Assembly (NCBI RefSeq): GCF_000013345.1
Contig: NC_007777.1
Location: 1,612,001-1,676,000 of the forward strand
Length of the DNA stretch: 64,000 bases
Origin: Frankia casuarinae
Lineage (GTDB): Bacteria; Actinomycetota; Actinomycetes; Frankiales; Frankiaceae
Direction: 5' to 3'
Shown: positions 35,177 through 44,516 of the stretch, one piece after another
How the letters are laid out: every line of letters starts with the position of its first letter
Position numbering within the stretch: position 1 is the stretch's first letter
Notes under the pieces: model-generated
Databases searched by the model: none
What the model saw: the letters and a program-made list of their open reading frames with translations, nothing else
Told to the model about the DNA's origin: nothing
Program-made: the position numbers and the translations under genes

Positions 35177-37000
35177 GTGGCACGCGGCTCGGCACGGGTA
35201 CCCAGGGGGATCTCCGTCTGGACCCGGCTGGGGATCCTCGGCGGTCTGATCGTCGTCCTCTACGGCCTCATGGCCGCTACCGGAAACTGGAAGCCCCGGC
35301 TCGGGCTCGACCTGCAGGGCGGGACGAGCGTCATCCTCACGCCTCGTGCCACGCAGGGAAACAACGTCGACAGTGGTGCCGTCAACCAGGCCGTCGACAT
35401 CATCCGGCAGCGCGTTGACGGCTTGGGCGTCGCCGAGTCCGAGGTTCATCGTACCGGCAACCAGATCGAGATCTCGGTGCCCGGCCGCGGCCGCAACGAC
35501 GTCGTGGATCTGGTCGGGCAGACCGCTGAACTGCGTTTCCGTGAGGTCGCCACGTCCGGCCAGGCCACCCCGGTGCCCACCCCCACTGGGGCGGCCTCCG
35601 CACCCACGCCGGGTGCGACGGGCCAGCCGGCCCCGACGGCCGGCCAGAGCACGCCGAGCATCGCGCCGTCATCCCCGGCACCCGCCGCGTCGAACAAACC
35701 GGCCGCGCTCGGTGACGGCACGGGCCGCGGCCTGATCGCCCAGCCGGTGTCGCTGACCGCCGCGGGCACACCCGCGGTGGGCGCGGCCTCGGCTTCTCCG
35801 GTGGCCTCGGCTTCTCCGGCCCCGGCCCCCGCGCCGGCGGCGACCGGGTCGACCGGGTCGACCGGGGACAGCCCGCCTGCCGACGTGTTCGCTCGCTACG
35901 AGTCGCTGACGTGCGCAGCGGCCGACGTCCGCAAAGCCTCGGTCAGCACCGACCGCCCGCAGGACTGGACCGCCGCCTGTGACCGGACCGGGACGACGAA
36001 GTACCTGCTCAAGCCGGCCACGGTGGTCGGGACGGATGTGAAGACCGCCTCCGCGGGCCTGCAGGGCGGCGGCGGGACCACGGGCATCACCACCGGGCAG
36101 TGGGTCGTGAACGTCGAGTTCACCGGTCCGGGCCAGAACAAGTTCACCAAGCTGACCGAGAGCACGATCGGCAAGCAGGTTGCGATCGTGCTCGACGGGG
36201 TGGTGCAGTCCGCGCCGCAGACCAACGAGCGCATCCCCGGATCGGCCCAGATCTCCGGCGGCTTCAGCCAGTCCGACGCCGAGGACCTCGCCAACGTGCT
36301 GCGCTACGGTGCCCTTCCCCTGGCCTTCGAGCGCTCCCAGGCCGAGTCCATCTCGCCGACCCTCGGTCGTGACTCGCTGCACGGCGGACTGCTCGCCGGC
36401 GCCATCGGACTCGTTCTCGTCATCGCCTACTCCTTCCTGTACTACCGGGCGCTGGGCATGGTCGTGATCATCTCCCTCGCCGTCAGCGGTCTGCTGATCT
36501 ACGCCTCGGTGGTGCTGCTCGGCGTGGCGATCGGGTTCACGCTGACCCTGGCCGGCATCGCCGGCCTGATCGTGTCGATCGGTGTCACGGCGGACTCGTT
36601 CGTGGTCTACTTCGAACGGATCAAAGACGAGGTCCGGGCCGGTCGCACGGTCCGGGCGGCCACGGATCGTGCCTGGCCCGCCGCGCGGCGCACGATGCTC
36701 TCCGCGGACACGGTTTCCTTCCTGGCCGCCGCGGTCCTCTACATCCTGTCGATCGGCTCGGTGCGCGGCTTCGCCTTTACGCTCGGGCTGTCGACGTTGA
36801 GCGATGTCGTGATCATGTTTATCTTCACCCGGCCGTTGGTGACGTTGCTGGTGCGGCGCAGACTGTTCTCGGTCAGCCGGTACTCGGGCCTGAGTCCGAA
36901 GACCCTCGGCGGGCGTGGCGGTGGCGTGGCGCCGGCCGCTTCCACCCGGGCGCGACTGGCCAAGCGGCCGGCGCCGGCCGGGCAGAGGCGGGAGAGCTGA
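35177..37000 (+). CDS. secD: Protein translocase subunit SecD
   Basis: 607 residues from GTG 35177. TM1 (~15-32), a large extracytoplasmic P1 region starting GLDLQGGTSVIL, then five more helices (~400-560) with GLIVSIGVTADSFVVYFERIKDE. SecDF uses the proton gradient to pull secreted proteins across the membrane. Between the two halves of P1, residues ~130-240 form a Pro/Ala/Thr/Ser-rich low-complexity insertion (SAPTPGATGQPAPTAGQ and similar), probably an extracellular flexible linker. The start of secF follows by one base. Confidence 0.95.
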   Translation: MARGSARVPRGISVWTRLGILGGLIVVLYGLMAATGNWKPRLGLDLQGGTSVILTPRATQGNNVDSGAVNQAVDIIRQRVDGLGVAESEVHRTGNQIEISVPGRGRNDVVDLVGQTAELRFREVATSGQATPVPTPTGAASAPTPGATGQPAPTAGQSTPSIAPSSPAPAASNKPAALGDGTGRGLIAQPVSLTAAGTPAVGAASASPVASASPAPAPAPAATGSTGSTGDSPPADVFARYESLTCAAADVRKASVSTDRPQDWTAACDRTGTTKYLLKPATVVGTDVKTASAGLQGGGGTTGITTGQWVVNVEFTGPGQNKFTKLTESTIGKQVAIVLDGVVQSAPQTNERIPGSAQISGGFSQSDAEDLANVLRYGALPLAFERSQAESISPTLGRDSLHGGLLAGAIGLVLVIAYSFLYYRALGMVVIISLAVSGLLIYASVVLLGVAIGFTLTLAGIAGLIVSIGVTADSFVVYFERIKDEVRAGRTVRAATDRAWPAARRTMLSADTVSFLAAAVLYILSIGSVRGFAFTLGLSTLSDVVIMFIFTRPLVTLLVRRRLFSVSRYSGLSPKTLGGRGGGVAPAASTRARLAKRPAPAGQRRES

Positions 37001-37001
37001 G

Positions 37002-38198
37002 ATGGCACTGGTCGGGCGGATCTACCGCAGCGACTTCAACGTCGACTTCGTCGGCCGGCGCAAGGCCTGGTATGCCGTCTCCGGCGTCGTGGTCGCCGTC
37101 TGCATCATCAGCATGATCTTCCGTGGCTTCACCTTCGGTATCGAGTTCTCCGGTGGCGCGGTCTTCCAGCTACCCAGCGGTGGCGGTACCGTCGCGCAGG
37201 TCGAGGACACGCTGTCCGGCATCGGGCTCGACCCGGCGGACAGTGTGGTCCAGCAACTGGAGACCTCCCACCAGTTCCGGATCCAGACGCCGACCCTCTC
37301 CGACGCCCAGACCCGTGAGCTGACCGGCGCGTTGGCCAAGCGCTTCTCGGTGTCGAACCCGGACCGCGACATCGCCGTGTCGACCGTCGGCTCGTCCTGG
37401 GGATCGACGATCACGAACAAGGCCCTCCAGGGCCTGGCCGTCTTCCTCGTGCTCGTCGTGATCTACCTCTCGGTACGGTTCGAGTGGAGGATGGCGCTCG
37501 CGGCGATGGCCGCTCTTGTTCACGACCTCGTCGTCACCATGGGTGTCTACTCGCTGGTAGGTTTCGAGGTGACGCCGTCGACGGTCATCGCCGTGCTGAC
37601 GATCCTCGGATTCTCCCTGTACGACACGGTGGTGGTGTTCGACCGGGTGCGGGAGAACACCGCGGGCATGGGCACGTCGACGCGGCGGACCTACGCGGAG
37701 GCGACGAACGACGCGCTCAACGAGACGTTGGTGCGTTCACTGAACACCTCCCTCATCGCCCTCATCCCGGTCGCATCCCTCCTCTTCGTCGGCGCCGGTC
37801 TGCTCGGTGCCGGCACGCTGAAGGACCTCGCGCTCGCCCAGTTCGTCGGTATCGCCTCCGGTACATACTCCTCCCTGTTCTTTGCCACGCCGCTGCTCGT
37901 CGACCTCAAGCGCGGCGATCCCGCCGTGCGGGCGCTGGATGCGCGGGTCGCCCGTGAGCGCGCCAGGCGGGTCCGGGCCGCCGCGGGTGTGCCGGGCACG
38001 GCTGTTCCCGCCGGCGCGGCGGTCGATCCGGCCGGCTGGGGTGAGGACGCTCCCGTCTCCGGCGCGCGTGAACCGGTTCCGGCCGGGGCGAACCTGGGCG
38101 GTGCCGCCCGACGACCGTCGGGCGCGCCCCCTGCCCGGCGCGCCGCGGGGCGCAAACCCGGGCGGCGCGGACGGCCGAGCGGTAAGAAACGCCGGTGA
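37002..38198 (+). CDS. secF: Protein translocase subunit SecF
   Basis: 398 residues from ATG 37002, immediately after secD. Six helices; the family motif around GIEFSGGAVFQLP follows TM1, and TILGFSLYDTVVVFDRVREN lies in the TM4-5 region. It partners SecD. The C-terminal ~90 residues are a Pro/Ala/Arg-rich cytoplasmic tail ending GRRGRPSGKKRR, longer than in E. coli. Confidence 0.95.
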   Translation: MALVGRIYRSDFNVDFVGRRKAWYAVSGVVVAVCIISMIFRGFTFGIEFSGGAVFQLPSGGGTVAQVEDTLSGIGLDPADSVVQQLETSHQFRIQTPTLSDAQTRELTGALAKRFSVSNPDRDIAVSTVGSSWGSTITNKALQGLAVFLVLVVIYLSVRFEWRMALAAMAALVHDLVVTMGVYSLVGFEVTPSTVIAVLTILGFSLYDTVVVFDRVRENTAGMGTSTRRTYAEATNDALNETLVRSLNTSLIALIPVASLLFVGAGLLGAGTLKDLALAQFVGIASGTYSSLFFATPLLVDLKRGDPAVRALDARVARERARRVRAAAGVPGTAVPAGAAVDPAGWGEDAPVSGAREPVPAGANLGGAARRPSGAPPARRAAGRKPGRRGRPSGKKRR

Positions 38199-38258
38199 GC
38201 CAGGTCGCCGGCCGCGCGGATCTGGGCGGGGCTCCGATCGGGTGGCCGCGGATCTCCG

Positions 38259-38329
38259 GACGATCTTGATGTCGGGACGATCCTGATGTCCGGGCAACCC
38301 TGAAGTCCAGACGACCCTGAAGGTGGGAG
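38259..38329. repeat. ~18-base degenerate tandem repeat, four copies, before apt
   Basis: Four units related to GACGATCCTGATGTCCGG fill most of the 141-base secF-apt spacer and end 10 bases before the apt start. They cover its likely leader and part of its ribosome-binding region. Confidence 0.82.
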
Positions 38330-38339
38330 AAGCGGCACG

Positions 38340-38906
38340 ATGACGAGCATCGACGACGCACCGCAGCGGTCCGCCGCGCACGACGCGGTCGCCGAGGTCC
38401 TGCGTGGCCACATCCGCGACATTCCCGACTGGCCGCAGCCAGGGGTCGTGTTCAAAGACATCACCCCGCTGCTCGCGACGCCGACCGCCTTCGGGGTGGT
38501 CATCGGTGCGCTGGCGGACGCGGCCCGGGCGCTGGGGGCCACCACGATCGCCGGCATCGAGGCGCGGGGCTTCCTGCTAGCCGCGCCGGTCGCGGACCGG
38601 CTGGGCACCGGCCTCGTGCCGATCCGTAAGCAGGGCAAGCTGCCGGGGCCGACCCGAAGCGCCTCCTACGACCTGGAGTACGGCGCCGCCACGATCGAGA
38701 TCCACGCCGACGCGGTGCACGACGGCGACCGGGTCCTGCTCGTTGACGACGTGTTGGCCACCGGTGGCACCGCGGCCGCCGCACACAGCCTGCTCGCGGC
38801 TGGTGGCGGGGAGGTCGTGGGGCTGGCGGTCCTCATGGAGCTGTCCTTCCTACCGGGCCGTGATCGGGTCGCGCCGCTCGATGTCGTCTCCCTTCTGACG
38901 ATTTGA
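38340..38906 (+). CDS. apt: Adenine phosphoribosyltransferase
   Basis: 188 residues from ATG 38340. PRTase fold with the PRPP loop VLLVDDVLATGGTAAA, IPDWPQPGVVFKDITPLL near the N-terminus and GIEARGFLLAAPVA. It converts adenine and PRPP to AMP. It keeps the conserved position between secF and relA. A perfect palindrome follows its stop. Confidence 0.97.
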   Translation: MTSIDDAPQRSAAHDAVAEVLRGHIRDIPDWPQPGVVFKDITPLLATPTAFGVVIGALADAARALGATTIAGIEARGFLLAAPVADRLGTGLVPIRKQGKLPGPTRSASYDLEYGAATIEIHADAVHDGDRVLLVDDVLATGGTAAAAHSLLAAGGGEVVGLAVLMELSFLPGRDRVAPLDVVSLLTI

Positions 38907-38924
38907 CCTCGCCCGGGCGAGGTC
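38905..38924. terminator. Perfect palindrome at the apt stop
   Basis: GACCTCGCCC followed directly by GGGCGAGGTC, a 20-base perfect palindrome starting in the apt stop codon. It is a likely terminator without a T tract, separating apt from relA. Confidence 0.55.
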
Positions 38925-38988
38925 CGCGGAAGGCTTCTGACCAGTGCGGCGTTAGGCTCGGTGTCTAGTCCTTACGCAGGAGCGGTCC

Positions 38989-41577
38989 GTGCCCGAGGCA
39001 GCGCCGGTGACCACCGGAGTTTCGCAGCCCGCCGTCACTCCCTTCCGGGAGCCCCGGCCGGTGGGCGATGCCGCGCGGGCCACCGCCGGATCGGCGGCGC
39101 GTGAGTCGGCAGTCCACGGGCCGGCAGTCCACGGGCCGGCACAGCCGCCGGCTGCGGATGGTGGCGACGTCCGCGGGCAGGAGCCGCCGGGTGGATCCCC
39201 GGGGGGGTCCGAGCTGGTCACCGCGGTCGGCATGGGACGGCGTCCCGAGGACGGTTCCCCGGTCGTCCCCCGGTTGGGGCACGAGTCGCCGCCGCTGCCG
39301 CGTCGGGTACGCGGTCGGCTCTCCCGCCTTGCGACGCACCGGGCGACGCCTCCCTCGGCTCTCGACCCGGTGCTGCGTGGGCTGCTCGCGAACCACCCGC
39401 GCGCCGACATCGCCCAGGTGCAGCAGGCGTTCGAGGTCGCCGACGCCGCGCACGCCGGCCAGGTGCGCTTCTCCGGCCACCCGTACATCACTCATCCGAT
39501 CGCGGTCGCGAGCATCCTCGCCGATCTGGGGATGGACACCGCGACGCTGTCCGCGGCGTTGCTGCACGACACCCTCGAGGAGACGACGCTTACCGTCGAT
39601 GCAATCCGGGACACCTTCGGTGACCATATCGCGCTCATCGTCGACGCGGTCAGCAAGCTCAACCGGGTCAAGGTCGGCGAGGCGGCCCAGGCGGAGACCA
39701 TCCGCCGGATGGTCGTCGCGATGGCCCGCGACCCACGCGCGCTGGTGGTCAAGCTCGCCGACCGCCTGCACAACATGCGTACCCTGCGCTTTCTGCCCGA
39801 GCACAAGCAGGAACGCAAGGCTCGGGAGACGCTCGAGGTCTACGCCCCGCTCGCCCACCGGCTCGGCATGAACTCGTTGAAGTGGGAGCTGGAGGACCTC
39901 TCGTTCGCCGCGTTGTATCCGAAACGGTACGACGAGATCGTCCGGCTGGTCGCTGACCGGGCCCCGAGCCGGGACGTCTATCTGGCCGAGGTGATCGGGC
40001 AGGTACAGGTCGGCCTGCGGGACGCGCGGATCAAGGCGGTCGTCTCCGGGCGGCCGAAGCACTATTACTCGATCTACCAGAAGATGGTGGTGCGCGGCCG
40101 TTCCTTCGACGACATCTATGATCTGGTCGGCATCCGCGTCCTGGTCGACTCGGTCCGGGACTGCTATGCCACGCTGGGTACCGTGCACGCGACCTGGAAG
40201 CCGATTCCCGGCCGGTTCAAGGACTACATCGCGATGCCCAAGTTCAACATGTACCAGTCCTTGCACACGACGGTCATCGGTCCCGAGGGCAAACCGGTCG
40301 AGCTGCAGATCCGCACGCACGCGATGCACAACCGGGCCGAGTACGGCATTGCCGCGCACTGGAAGTACAAGGAGGACGGGGTTGCGGCCCGGCCCTCGGC
40401 GGGGACCCCGGAGGGCGGGCGGGCCGGTCGGCGCAAGGGCGGACCCGATGCGGACCTCATGACCTGGCTGCGTCAGGTGCTCGACTGGCAGCGGGAGACC
40501 GCGGACCCGGGAGAGTTCCTCGACAGCCTGCGGTTCGCCGCCGAGACCGACGAGGTTTTCGTCTTCACCCCCAAGGGCGACGTCATCCCGCTGCCTGCCG
40601 GGTCGACCTCGGTGGACTTCGCTTACGCGGTGCACACCGACATCGGCCACCAGTGCGTCGGGGCCCGGATCAACGGCCGTCTCGCGGCCCTGGACACCCC
40701 GCTGGACAACGGCGACGCGGTCGAGATCTTCACCTCGCGGGCCCATTCGGCCGGCCCGAGCGAGGACTGGTTGATGTTCGTCCGTTCGTCGCGGGCCAGG
40801 ACGAAGATCCGCCAGTGGCACGCCCGTGGGCGCCGGGAGGACGCGATCGTCGCCGGCCGCGACGCGATCGGCCGCGCGATGCGCCGCCACGGCCTGCCGC
40901 TGTCCCGCCTGATGAGCGGGGACGCGCTGTTGAACCTGGCCAAGGACCTGCGCTACGCCGACGTGGCCGCCCTCTACGCGGCCGTGGGGGAGAACCACGT
41001 CAGCGCCCAGTCGGTGGTCTCGCGGCTGCTCGTGGCCCTCGGCGGTCCGGAGGGGGCCGAGGAGGACGCGGGTGAGACCGAGCTGCCGATCCGCACGCTG
41101 CGTCGCTCGACCGGGGAGGCGGGGGTGCTCGTCACCGGTGCTCCCGACGTGTGGACGAAGCTCGCCCGCTGCTGCACCCCCATGCCCGGCGACGAGATCG
41201 CCGGTTTCGTCACCCGGGGCAAGGGCGTGTCGGTCCACCGGACGGACTGCTCCAACCTGTCGGGGCTGCGCGGCGGGCCGCACGACCGCACGGTCCAGGT
41301 CGAGTGGGCGCCGTCGTCGGGCTCGGTGTTCCTCGTCGTGATCCAGGTCGAGGCGATGGACCGTACCAAACTACTTTCGGATGTCACCCGGGTACTGTCC
41401 GACCGGCACGTGAACATCCTGTCGGCGTCGGTGGCCACCACACGGGATCAGGTGGCGGTCAGCCGCTTCACGTTCGAGATGGGAGACGCCAAGCATCTCC
41501 GGCACATCCTGAGTGCGGTGCGTGCCATCGAGGGCGTATACGGCTGTTTCCGCGTTACCTCGGGCGTACAGGTCTAA
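38989..41577 (+). CDS. relA: Long RelA/SpoT homologue with intact synthetase and altered hydrolase motif
   Basis: 862 residues from GTG 38989. A Pro/Gly-rich N-terminal extension (~1-120) precedes an HD domain (~140-310), synthetase domain (~340-465), TGS domain (~525-590) and C-terminal ACT domain (~785-862). Synthetase residues are intact: R355-P-K357, K365, D378 and E438, with [14 protein letters not shown]. The HD metal ligands H169, H193-D194 and D258 are present, but the hydrolase HDxxED motif reads HDTLEE (E197, E198) instead of ED. It makes, and perhaps also degrades, (p)ppGpp in the stringent response. A second homologue follows after 22 bases. Confidence 0.93.
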   Translation: MPEAAPVTTGVSQPAVTPFREPRPVGDAARATAGSAARESAVHGPAVHGPAQPPAADGGDVRGQEPPGGSPGGSELVTAVGMGRRPEDGSPVVPRLGHESPPLPRRVRGRLSRLATHRATPPSALDPVLRGLLANHPRADIAQVQQAFEVADAAHAGQVRFSGHPYITHPIAVASILADLGMDTATLSAALLHDTLEETTLTVDAIRDTFGDHIALIVDAVSKLNRVKVGEAAQAETIRRMVVAMARDPRALVVKLADRLHNMRTLRFLPEHKQERKARETLEVYAPLAHRLGMNSLKWELEDLSFAALYPKRYDEIVRLVADRAPSRDVYLAEVIGQVQVGLRDARIKAVVSGRPKHYYSIYQKMVVRGRSFDDIYDLVGIRVLVDSVRDCYATLGTVHATWKPIPGRFKDYIAMPKFNMYQSLHTTVIGPEGKPVELQIRTHAMHNRAEYGIAAHWKYKEDGVAARPSAGTPEGGRAGRRKGGPDADLMTWLRQVLDWQRETADPGEFLDSLRFAAETDEVFVFTPKGDVIPLPAGSTSVDFAYAVHTDIGHQCVGARINGRLAALDTPLDNGDAVEIFTSRAHSAGPSEDWLMFVRSSRARTKIRQWHARGRREDAIVAGRDAIGRAMRRHGLPLSRLMSGDALLNLAKDLRYADVAALYAAVGENHVSAQSVVSRLLVALGGPEGAEEDAGETELPIRTLRRSTGEAGVLVTGAPDVWTKLARCCTPMPGDEIAGFVTRGKGVSVHRTDCSNLSGLRGGPHDRTVQVEWAPSSGSVFLVVIQVEAMDRTKLLSDVTRVLSDRHVNILSASVATTRDQVAVSRFTFEMGDAKHLRHILSAVRAIEGVYGCFRVTSGVQV
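39108..39137 (+). repeat. 15-base tandem repeat, two copies, in relA
   Basis: Two exact units of GGCAGTCCACGGGCC encode the AVHGP pair in the disordered N-terminal extension. Confidence 0.85.
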
Positions 41578-41599
41578 CGGGTCGAATCAGGGGGGTGCC

Positions 41600-43843
41600 G
41601 TGGATGCTGAGACCGTGGGTGCGGGTCTGCCGGCCGGCGGCGGTCTGACCCCCGCGCTGTCCCGGGCCGACGGCGGTGCCGACGAGGCCTCCCGGGCCCT
41701 GTCGGCGGCCCGGCAGGCGAGCGTGCGTCTCGCCCACCTGGCCCGGCGGATGGCGACACCGCGGATGTCCCAGGTGCCGCCGGAGCTGCGTGACATCGTC
41801 GAGGCGCATCGCGACTATCATCCGCGCGCCGACATCGGCCTGCTGGTGCACGCCTACGGCGTCGCCGAGCGGCTGCACGCCGGTCAGATGCGGCGCAGCG
41901 GGGATCCGTACATCAGCCATCCCCTCGCCGTCACCGAGGTCCTCGCGGAGCTGGGGGTGGACACGACTACCCTGATCGCTGCCCTGCTGCATGACACGGT
42001 CGAGGACACCGGGTACACCCTCGACTCCGTCACCCAGGAGTTCGGCGCGGAGGTGGCCAACCTCGTCGACGGTGTCACCAAGCTGGACAAGATGCGGTTC
42101 GGGGAGGCCGCGGAGGCCGAGACGCTGCGCAAGCTGATCGTGGCCTTGGCCCGGGACTACCGAGTACTGGTCATCAAGATCGCGGACCGGTTGCACAACA
42201 TGCGCACGCTCGCCTTCATGTCCCCTCCCAAACAGGTGAAGATCTCCCGGGTCACGCTCGAGGTCCTGGCCCCGCTGGCCCACCGGCTCGGCGTCAGTGT
42301 GATCAAGCGAGAGCTGGAGGACCGGGCGTTCGCCGTGCTCCATCCCGCCGAGCACGCCCGGATTGCCGCCACGGTGGACGAGTTCACCGCCGCTGAGCGC
42401 GCGGCCGGAACCGTCGCGGCGCTGGTGGCACGGTTGCGAGCCGGGCTCGCGGGGGCTCGCATCGACGGCGCCGTCTCCATCCGGGTCAGCCACCTGTTCT
42501 CGATCTACAAGCGGGCTCAGGAGCGCAACCGGCCCGTCCAGGACTACACCGACCTCGTCCGCGTCCTCGTGCTCGTTGACGAGGTGACGGACTGTTACGC
42601 GGCGCTGGGTGTCATCCACGCCCTGTGGCGACCGGTGCCCGGCAGGCTGCGCGACTTCGTGGCTACCCCGAAGTTCAACATGTACCAGTCCCTGCACACG
42701 ACGGTGACCGACGGCGCCGGCCGCTCCCTCGACATCCAGATCAGGACGCCGTCGATGCACCGGCTGGCCGAGACCGGGATCGTCGCCCGACCGGTCGGCC
42801 CCGGCGCGGACGGCGCCCGCCTGGAGGGCCTGTCCTGGTTGCACAGCTTGCTGGACTGGCAGGAGGAGGTCGACTCGGACGAGTTCCTCGAGTCGCTGTC
42901 CTCAGACCTGGATGCCGACGAGGTGCTGGCGTTCACGCCCAAGGGCAGGATGCTCGCACTGCCGGCCCGGTCCTCCCCGGTGGACGTCGCCTACGCCGTG
43001 CACACCGACATCGGGCACCGGGCGATCGGCGCCCGGGTCAACGGTCGGCTCGTCCCGTTGCATACCCGGCTGCGCAACGGCGACGTCGTCGAGATCCTGA
43101 CCTCCAACCTCCCCGGCGCGGGACCGTCGGAGGACTGGTTGCACTTCGTCAGGACCTCCCGGGCCCGGGTACGTATCCGGCGCCGGCTGGCCCGGCAGCG
43201 CAGGGACACCGCCGCCGGGGCGGCCGAGCCGGGCGTCACGACCACCCGGTCCGGGAGCGGCGGCGGGGCGCGGACCGCCGGCGGCGCGGACGGCGCCTCG
43301 TCGGGCCTGCCGTCGCCGACCCGTCCGATCGCCCGGCGTGGGATGCCCAGCCTCGCGGCCGTGGCAGACGACGGGGTGGGTGGTCGGGTGCCGGCGAGGC
43401 TGGCGCGATGTTGCCTTCCGCTGCCCGGAGACGTGGTCGTCGGCTTCGCGACGCACGGCAGCACCGTGTCTCTGCACCGCCGGGAGTGCATGAACGCCAC
43501 CGAGGCGGGGTCGGACCGCGAGCGCGTCGCGGTGGCGACCTGGTCGGCACCACAGGCGCAGATTTTTCCCGCGGAGATCGCCGTCGAGGCGTTCGACCGC
43601 TACGGGCTGCTCGCGGACATCACCGAGGTGCTCTCGGAGATCTCGGCGTCCGTCCGCGCGGCCTCGACGACCACATCCGATGATCGGGTCGCGCATGCGC
43701 GTTTCACGATCGAGGTCACCGGGCCGGAGCAACTGGACAAGGTGCTCGGCGCCGTGCGCGGCGTCGGCGGTGTCTACGACTGCTACCGCGTGTGCCAGAC
43801 CCAGGGGTCGTCGGCTCACGGCGCGCCCGCCGGGGACGGGTGA
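41600..43843 (+). CDS. Second RelA/SpoT homologue with canonical hydrolase motif and eroded synthetase
   Basis: 747 residues from GTG 41600, 22 bases after relA, probably cotranscribed. The HD domain has the textbook HDTVEDT (H131, D132, E135, D136) and ADRLHNMRT (D196). The synthetase region keeps [10 protein letters not shown] but has lost key positions by eye alignment with the upstream gene: K357 becomes S297, K365 becomes R305, G381 becomes R321, R383 becomes L323, E438 becomes D378, and AAHW becomes VARP. TGS and ACT-like regions follow. It is likely a (p)ppGpp hydrolase with little or no synthetase activity. The extra C-terminal linker GSGGGARTAGGADG is disordered. Confidence 0.88.
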   Translation: MDAETVGAGLPAGGGLTPALSRADGGADEASRALSAARQASVRLAHLARRMATPRMSQVPPELRDIVEAHRDYHPRADIGLLVHAYGVAERLHAGQMRRSGDPYISHPLAVTEVLAELGVDTTTLIAALLHDTVEDTGYTLDSVTQEFGAEVANLVDGVTKLDKMRFGEAAEAETLRKLIVALARDYRVLVIKIADRLHNMRTLAFMSPPKQVKISRVTLEVLAPLAHRLGVSVIKRELEDRAFAVLHPAEHARIAATVDEFTAAERAAGTVAALVARLRAGLAGARIDGAVSIRVSHLFSIYKRAQERNRPVQDYTDLVRVLVLVDEVTDCYAALGVIHALWRPVPGRLRDFVATPKFNMYQSLHTTVTDGAGRSLDIQIRTPSMHRLAETGIVARPVGPGADGARLEGLSWLHSLLDWQEEVDSDEFLESLSSDLDADEVLAFTPKGRMLALPARSSPVDVAYAVHTDIGHRAIGARVNGRLVPLHTRLRNGDVVEILTSNLPGAGPSEDWLHFVRTSRARVRIRRRLARQRRDTAAGAAEPGVTTTRSGSGGGARTAGGADGASSGLPSPTRPIARRGMPSLAAVADDGVGGRVPARLARCCLPLPGDVVVGFATHGSTVSLHRRECMNATEAGSDRERVAVATWSAPQAQIFPAEIAVEAFDRYGLLADITEVLSEISASVRAASTTTSDDRVAHARFTIEVTGPEQLDKVLGAVRGVGGVYDCYRVCQTQGSSAHGAPAGDG

Positions 43844-44177
43844 AGCCAGCGCAGGGCGGCGGTGGCACCGACCCGGGCGGGGGACCGCGGCAGCGGTAGG
43901 ACCAACCGGTGGGTGAGACCAGGCTGGTTACGGGAGCAGGCCGGTCTTCTCCGGCCGGCGTGGGGTGCTGTCTCTTGCGCCCAGCGTGGCCTTTCCGCGC
44001 CGGAATGTACCCTCCCGATCAACCGGCGGTAAACGGCTTGCGACTGAACCGCCCATTCCGGGTGGATCCGGGTGGAATGTCACGCGGAGAATACGGACCA
44101 TCCTACCGGACGCCGTAAATTCAACGGCTACCGCCACTGATCGATGTAGGGTATCTTGCGTATCCATCGTTTTAGAG
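43844..44177. other. Intergenic region upstream of cutA
   Basis: 334 bases without a credible gene. The last ~80 bases are lower in GC and include TAGGGT (44151-44156) and TATCTT, possible -10 elements for cutA. Nothing else was recognised. Confidence 0.5.
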
Positions 44178-44516
44178 ATGGGAGTGCGCGTGGGTCACCT
44201 TCAGGTCATCGTGAGTATCGACTCCCGGGAAAGCGCTGACCGTATCGGTAGGATCCTGGTGGAGGCGCGTCTGGTCGCCTGTTTCCAGGTGATCGGACCG
44301 ATGAGCAGCACCTACCGCTGGAAGGGCCAGATCGAGCAGGCCGAGGAATGGCTCTGTCTGGCGAAAACGACCACCGAACGATTCGATGAGCTACATGAGC
44401 GGCTCGTGGTCCTCCACCCCTACGAAAATCCCGAGATCATTGCCACGCCGATCGTCGCCGGCCATGCCGACTATCTGGGCTGGATCAGCGCCGAGACGGC
44501 ACCCACCGTCAGGTGA
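44178..44516 (+). CDS. cutA: CutA1-like protein
   Basis: 112 residues from ATG 44178; GTG 44190 has a better-placed ribosome-binding site (GGGAG five bases upstream) and may be the true start. The ferredoxin-like CutA fold is shown by VIVSIDSRESADRIGRILVE, ARLVACFQVIGPMSSTYRWKG and HPYENPEIIATPI. CutA trimers were linked to copper tolerance in E. coli, but their general role is unclear. The last eight bases overlap the end of the converging XRE gene. Confidence 0.9.
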   Translation: MGVRVGHLQVIVSIDSRESADRIGRILVEARLVACFQVIGPMSSTYRWKGQIEQAEEWLCLAKTTTERFDELHERLVVLHPYENPEIIATPIVAGHADYLGWISAETAPTVR

